Shown here in pieces: positions 5,755-8,879 of a stretch of 8,879 nt of DNA. Source of the stretch: CAZZHG01 sp964653655 (lineage in GTDB: Bacteria; Bdellovibrionota; FAC87; UBA2466); assembly GCA_964653655.1 (NCBI GenBank), contig CAZZHG010000138.1:1-8879 (forward strand). The letters run 5' to 3'. The translations under genes were made by a program, and so were the position numbers. The notes beneath the pieces were generated by a model. That model did no database searches. It was not told where the DNA came from and saw only the letters and a program-made list of their open reading frames with translations. Position 1 is the stretch's first letter; each line of letters begins with the position of its first letter.

Positions 5755-6870
5755 ATGCCGAACCTATCTCCCGAGAAAACGAGCTCACTGCTCGATCTGT
5801 TGAACACTGCCGACGACATCGAGGTGCGGGAAGTTTCCCCGCAGAACAAGCAGCGGATTTACTCCGCCCTCGATCACTTTCTGCGCGGCACCTCCGATTC
5901 CAATAGCGCCGAGGAGCGCGCCTTCGTCGTGCGCGTGAGAACGCGCCGGGAACCCGAGCCGCCGCCCGCTCCACTCGAAATCCCCACTGACCGCGCCTAT
6001 CTGCTCGAGAATGCCAACACGCTTCTGAGCAACGAAGACTACATCCTCGCCCGCAACATTTATTCCTACCTGCTCAAGCAGGACCTGAAGGATCAATCGG
6101 CGCTGAAAGGCCTCGGAGTCTGCCTGCTCCGCCTCGGCGAGAGCGATTCCGCGAGAAAGTGCTTCCGCGCCCTCTGGGAACAGTTCCAGGCACAGGAGGC
6201 CCACTATTGGATCGCGGCAACGTACCTGAAGGAAAACAAGGACGAACTCGCGCTCCAGCATATGGAACGCGTGACCCATCCATCGGAAATGCCCGAGGAC
6301 GCGCGCTATCACTACTACAAGGATTTCGGAAACTGCCTGACGCACTCGTCACGTTTCGACGCCGCCGTCGATTCCTACGCGAAGGCGCTGGCTATCCGTC
6401 CCGGCTCGAGCCAGATCGAAGCCAATCTCGGCACCCTCGAGATTCAGCGGGGCAATCTCGAAGCGGCCAAAGTTCATTTTGAAAAGGCTCTGGAAGCCGA
6501 CGTCCGTAACGGGCGCGCTCACTGTGGCCTAGGCATTCTGGCCCGGGCCAGCAGTGCCACCGTCGAAGCCGAACGCCATTTCGAAAAGGCGCTCGAGAAC
6601 GAGCCGCCGAACCGCATAGCGCTCCTCCAGATCGTCGACATCGCTCACCATCTGGAGAGCTTTTCCAAAGCCAAAGACCGCCTAAACGCCTACCTGGAAA
6701 CACACCCCTCCGACGCTGAAATGAACTACGCCCTCGCGGCGATTCATTTCCGGGAATCCGACTGGGTTTCGTGTGAAAAGCGCCTTAACAAGGCGCTGGA
6801 GTCCGACCCCCATCACGAAAGGGCCACGAGGCTCAAGAGTCGGCTTCACGAGAAAAAACGTACAATCTGA
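5755..6870 (+). CDS. TPR-repeat protein, cytoplasmic
   Basis: Protein of 371 aa with no signal peptide or membrane segment. Residues 1-60 are polar and partly helical, 61-78 form a Pro/Glu/Arg linker (REPEPPPAPLEIP), and about 79-360 hold eight or so tetratricopeptide repeats. The clearest are 200-216 (RFDAAVDSYAKALAIRP), 234-250 (NLEAAKVHFEKALEADV), 267-283 (SATVEAERHFEKALENE) and the last about 335-353 (DWVSCEKRLNKALESDP). TPRs are protein-binding scaffolds, so the partner and function cannot be read from the sequence. ATG 5755 is chosen because upstream TTG 5731 lies in the promoter. No Shine-Dalgarno precedes it, and the predicted leader is only about 9 nt, so translation may be near-leaderless. 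The 160-aa gene follows after 22 nt with no terminator, which makes an operon. Confidence 0.9.
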   Translation: MPNLSPEKTSSLLDLLNTADDIEVREVSPQNKQRIYSALDHFLRGTSDSNSAEERAFVVRVRTRREPEPPPAPLEIPTDRAYLLENANTLLSNEDYILARNIYSYLLKQDLKDQSALKGLGVCLLRLGESDSARKCFRALWEQFQAQEAHYWIAATYLKENKDELALQHMERVTHPSEMPEDARYHYYKDFGNCLTHSSRFDAAVDSYAKALAIRPGSSQIEANLGTLEIQRGNLEAAKVHFEKALEADVRNGRAHCGLGILARASSATVEAERHFEKALENEPPNRIALLQIVDIAHHLESFSKAKDRLNAYLETHPSDAEMNYALAAIHFRESDWVSCEKRLNKALESDPHHERATRLKSRLHEKKRTI

Positions 6871-6892
6871 GCAACCGCTCCCCGGAGGTCCC

Positions 6893-7375
6893 ATGTCTGA
6901 GACGGCCCTGCGCCAGCCTTCCTATGACCAGCCTTTGTCCTCCGAAGCGGTTCAGATCCCCTTTTCGCCGGACCCGGAAATCTGGGCGGCCACCGGTTTC
7001 GACATCGCCCTGTCGTGCATCGAGCGCGTTCAACGCACTCTCGTCCACGCGGCCCAGGGTTTCCACGAGGAAAACGCCGGCATTGCGAACCGCCTCTTCG
7101 CCCAATGCATGGAAGGGCTCGAGCGCTTCACGGAAGCCATGCTCATCACCCGTAATGTTTTGAAGTTGAAGACCGAGACGATGGCCGTCGACGGCTACAC
7201 CCTCGGAAAAATCGAAACGCAGATGGAAAACATCCTGCGCTCCATTCTCGCCTGCCAGGAAAAGAACGATACCATCGGCATAGCCGATCGGATCGAGTAC
7301 GCGTTGATACCCAACCTCTCGCTGTGGAGCCAAGCGCTCCGTCAGCTCAAGCGGTCCCAAGCGTCTAACGCTTAA
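6893..7375 (+). CDS. Hypothetical 160-aa helical protein, operon partner of the TPR gene
   Basis: I do not recognise the family. The ATG at 6893 has a strong GGAGGT ribosome site (6884-6889). There is no signal peptide or membrane segment. Residues 1-28 look disordered (Ser, Pro, Gln). From about 35 to 153 the protein looks like a helical bundle: helix about 35-57, helix about 60-92, helix about 102-121, helix about 125-152. The C-terminal DRIEYALIPNLSLW (132-145) recalls a D-hydrophobic-EYEL-hydrophobic-P-L-W motif that I have seen in small proteins of flagellar or motility neighbourhoods in other bacteria. This is a memory-level resemblance only. The TPR gene ends 22 nt upstream, so the pair is probably transcribed from the sigma-54 promoter at 5720. 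The TPR protein is a natural candidate partner. A hairpin follows directly after the stop. Confidence 0.85.
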   Translation: MSETALRQPSYDQPLSSEAVQIPFSPDPEIWAATGFDIALSCIERVQRTLVHAAQGFHEENAGIANRLFAQCMEGLERFTEAMLITRNVLKLKTETMAVDGYTLGKIETQMENILRSILACQEKNDTIGIADRIEYALIPNLSLWSQALRQLKRSQASNA

Positions 7376-7376
7376 G

Positions 7377-7398
7377 GGTAAGCTTCACGAAGCTTACC
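7377..7398 (+). terminator. Hairpin after the TPR/160-aa operon, likely terminator
   Basis: GGTAAGCTT-CACG-AAGCTTACC is a perfect 9-bp stem starting one base after the TAA of the 160-aa gene. Only TCTT follows, not a full T run, so termination may be weak or Rho-assisted. The 3' arm also overlaps the beginning of the left arm of the long inverted repeat. Confidence 0.5.
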
Positions 7399-7740
7399 TC
7401 TTCGGCCCCTCGAGATCGTCCGCGAATTCTACGAAGCTCATCGCCTCGTACGCGGCTCGCCAAGTCGATATCGCCATCAAGGCATGTTTTAGGGCGACAA
7501 TGTATCGCCGCCTCGCCTAACGGCGGTGCCGAGCTTTCGCCAATAGGAGCACGCCGGCGCCGCAAGGCACGGCGGCGATTCGGTAGAAAGTATTATCTTA
7601 CGAAGAACGCAGCCAACTCGAAGCAAACCGTTGTCGCCCTATAAGCCCTCTTCCCACACCAGCCGCCTAGGCGAGCCGCGTACGACGCGAGCAATAGCCG
7701 TCAGATCTCGGATGTCGTGGAGGAGCCGAAGAGGCAAGTT
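7391..7740. repeat. Long imperfect inverted repeat (110-nt arms) in the convergent gap
   Basis: Arms 7391-7500 and 7631-7740 align without gaps in a single register, symmetric about 7565/7566, with 69 of 110 positions matching by my hand count. Conservation is in blocks: 7391-7410 with 7721-7740 (17/20), 7441-7461 with 7670-7690 (20/21, including a perfect 16-mer TCGTACGCGGCTCGCC), and 7487-7500 with 7631-7644 (13/14). The 130-nt centre holds smaller GC hairpins. This fills most of the 398-bp gap between the 160-aa gene and the vWA gene, and I see no convincing gene in it. It could be a degenerate MITE-like element, two old inverted copies of a roughly 110-bp dispersed repeat, or a large RNA stem. 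Confidence 0.7.
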
Positions 7741-7751
7741 TCTCGAGGGCT

Positions 7752-7769
7752 CTTCGCCTAACGGCGAAG
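7752..7769 (-). terminator. Hairpin downstream of the vWA gene, possible terminator
   Basis: CTTCGCC-TAAC-GGCGAAG is a perfect 7-bp stem. It lies 4 nt beyond the stop codon (7774-7776) of the minus-strand vWA gene. No T run follows on the minus strand, so intrinsic termination is uncertain. Its core TCGCCTAACGGCG (7754-7766) recurs exactly at 7513-7525 inside the long inverted repeat. Confidence 0.45.
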
Positions 7770-7773
7770 CACG

Positions 7774-8802
7774 TTAATTCCCTGACTGATCGAAAGAAAC
7801 GTAGATGGTGGTGCCGGCCGGGGGAGTCGTCGCGAAGACGATCTCGTTCGTGGCGGCGTCGTACGACCACTGAGGAACCGGCAGCGTCTCGTCGCCACGG
7901 AACACCTTCACTACCAGCGAAGGCACCTTGGGGCGGGCTTTCAGCTGGAACCGGTTCGGAAGCTCTTTCAAGCGCAGGCCGTCGAGCTTGATGAGGCTCG
8001 CGAAAGGGCCGCACAGGTCCGCCTTCTCGCCCGCGAGTTTGTCCGCGAGACGGAAGTAGCGATCTTCGAAAGCCGGCTGCGATCCGATCGTGTGCGGAAG
8101 CACGTCGATTTCCGCCTGGTCGATCGTGGTGCAACGGTTCTGCTCCGTCTTTGCCGCGCCGTTGAGATCCTTCAAGTTGATCGAATAAACGCGCAGCAAC
8201 TCGGCCTTACCTTTAATCTTGGTCAGCTCGGCCGCGTAGTAATCGACCGCGTCCTGGCCCTGGATTTCCGTGTGATCGTCGCCGTCGGAGACGTAGACGA
8301 GAACGAGCGGAACGCCGGAGAAAGGAACGAAATACTGTTTGAGAGACATCAACGAAGCCGCGAGCCCGTTTGCTTCGGCACCCGTGTGGAGGTTGATGAT
8401 CTGGGAGAGAATCGAGCTGAAGGTGTAAGCGCGCTGCTCGACCGTTCCATAGCTCTTCGTGAGCACGGAGTTCTCCGGCTTGAGCTTGCCCTTGGCGTAA
8501 GTGGAGTCGGCGCTGATGATTCCCATCCGGTACTGCGCCGTACTGCCGTCGAGACGCGTGAAAAACTTCGTGGCTTCCGAAACGAGCTGGGTCTTCATGC
8601 GGTTCATCGGAGACCGGTCGTCAATCACCCAGAGGATGTCGAGGTAATCAGGATTGTAATCGACCGTGAAGAACTCGCTCACGGCGGACTGAATGAAAGT
8701 GTCCGAACCTTTACAGCCGGCGAGAAGCAGCGAGAGAACGAGACCAGCCGCAAAACCCAGTTTCCACATCCGATTTGAATCCATTTTATTCTTCGCGCCC
8801 AT
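7774..8802 (-). CDS. vWA-domain lipoprotein
   Basis: Predicted lipid-anchored protein with a von Willebrand factor A domain, a metal-dependent adhesion or protein-binding fold; 342 aa. The signal peptide ends in lipobox LLAGC with Cys30. The vWA domain spans about residues 53-240. The first MIDAS strand DILWVIDDRSPM (55-66) should carry DxSxS but reads D-D-R-S-P-M, so that site is degenerate. TGAEANG (140-146) and VYVSDGDD (169-176) fit the remaining MIDAS loops. The tail has WSYDAATNEIVFATTPPAG, a beta-rich ending that I associate with such lipoproteins in Bdellovibrio-like and myxobacterial genomes. ATG 8802 has AAAGAG 7 nt upstream. ATG 8784 (336 aa) is possible. TTG 8847 lies in the sigma-54 -12 box and is rejected. 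The gene is convergent with the TPR operon. Its role could be adhesion or envelope assembly, and the ligand is unknown. Confidence 0.9.
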   Translation of the reverse strand: MGAKNKMDSNRMWKLGFAAGLVLSLLLAGCKGSDTFIQSAVSEFFTVDYNPDYLDILWVIDDRSPMNRMKTQLVSEATKFFTRLDGSTAQYRMGIISADSTYAKGKLKPENSVLTKSYGTVEQRAYTFSSILSQIINLHTGAEANGLAASLMSLKQYFVPFSGVPLVLVYVSDGDDHTEIQGQDAVDYYAAELTKIKGKAELLRVYSINLKDLNGAAKTEQNRCTTIDQAEIDVLPHTIGSQPAFEDRYFRLADKLAGEKADLCGPFASLIKLDGLRLKELPNRFQLKARPKVPSLVVKVFRGDETLPVPQWSYDAATNEIVFATTPPAGTTIYVSFDQSGN

Positions 8803-8842
8803 CGTAAAACTCTTTCGCCACACCAAACCAGAAGACTCTTTG

Positions 8843-8858
8843 TGCAAGAAGGCCGCCA
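8843..8858 (-). promoter_or_regulatory. Sigma-54 (RpoN) promoter of the vWA lipoprotein gene
   Basis: On the minus strand TGGCGGCCTTCTTGCA keeps TGGC and TTGCA at exact -24/-12 spacing. Only the AC after TGGC is changed to GG. Transcription would start near 8832, giving a leader of about 30 nt before ATG 8802. An in-frame TTG sits in the -12 box, as at the other two sites. Confidence 0.65.
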
Positions 8859-8879
8859 GCCTGATCCGGGCAGCTGAAG

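Noticed and set aside
7365..7565. 66-aa minus-strand frame in the convergent gap
   Set aside because: It overlaps the long inverted repeat and the end of the 160-aa gene, has no ribosome site that I can see, and has Arg-rich shadow composition.
7513..7766. Possible integron attC sites (GCCTAAC cores)
   Set aside because: GCCTAAC fits one attC core, but no matching GTTRRRY partner lies at a proper distance, and there is no integrase or cassette layout.
1..8879. CRISPR arrays, tRNA, rRNA, transposases, toxin-antitoxin or defence genes
   Set aside because: No regularly spaced direct repeats, no tRNA-like cloverleaf and no such protein motifs were seen on either strand.

Overview
The window reads as ordinary chromosome from a flagellated Gram-negative bacterium. 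The best guess is a predatory-type or deltaproteobacterial lineage (Bdellovibrionota or a relative). This rests on the flagellin, which has the LGQANRN, AEGG and ASDTVGD signatures that I associate with Bdellovibrio-type flagellins, and on the lipoprotein with a von Willebrand A domain and a WSYD...PPAG C-terminal tail. The placement is an inference from remembered family patterns, not from a database search.

Layout. 24-953 (minus): rsmH, the 16S rRNA C1402 methyltransferase that normally sits near the head of the division/cell-wall (dcw) cluster. It runs out of the window to the left and is divergent from a flagellar filament operon. 1066-4626 (plus): flagellin, an unrecognised 107-aa protein, the filament cap fliD, the flagellin chaperone fliS, and a small helical protein in the usual fliT position. 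A consensus sigma-28 promoter (963-989) drives flagellin. A second sigma-28 -10 box lies before the 107-aa gene, and a hairpin terminator overlaps the last stop codon. 4627-4839: a non-coding spacer with a 114-bp inverted-repeat element and a sigma-54-type promoter. 4840-5676 (plus): an M48 zinc-metalloprotease lipoprotein. 5755-7375 (plus): a TPR protein and an unrecognised 160-aa helical protein, apparently one operon. 7376-7773: a 398-bp non-coding gap between convergent genes, mostly filled by one long imperfect inverted repeat. 7774-8802 (minus): a vWA-domain lipoprotein.

The main finding is that three separate genes (M48 protease, TPR protein, vWA lipoprotein) each have, just upstream, a TGGC-N7-TTGC element with exact sigma-54 (-24/-12) spacing. 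In each case the TTG of the -12 box is the first possible in-frame start codon, so the naive longest reading frame begins inside the promoter and the true start must lie downstream. The window therefore holds a sigma-28 filament operon next to three candidate sigma-54 transcription units, two of which encode predicted envelope lipoproteins. No phage, CRISPR, transposase, tRNA or rRNA is visible. I did not find a clearly new multi-gene defence or metabolic system. The least explained items are the TPR/160-aa operon, the 107-aa flagellar-locus protein and the long inverted repeat.
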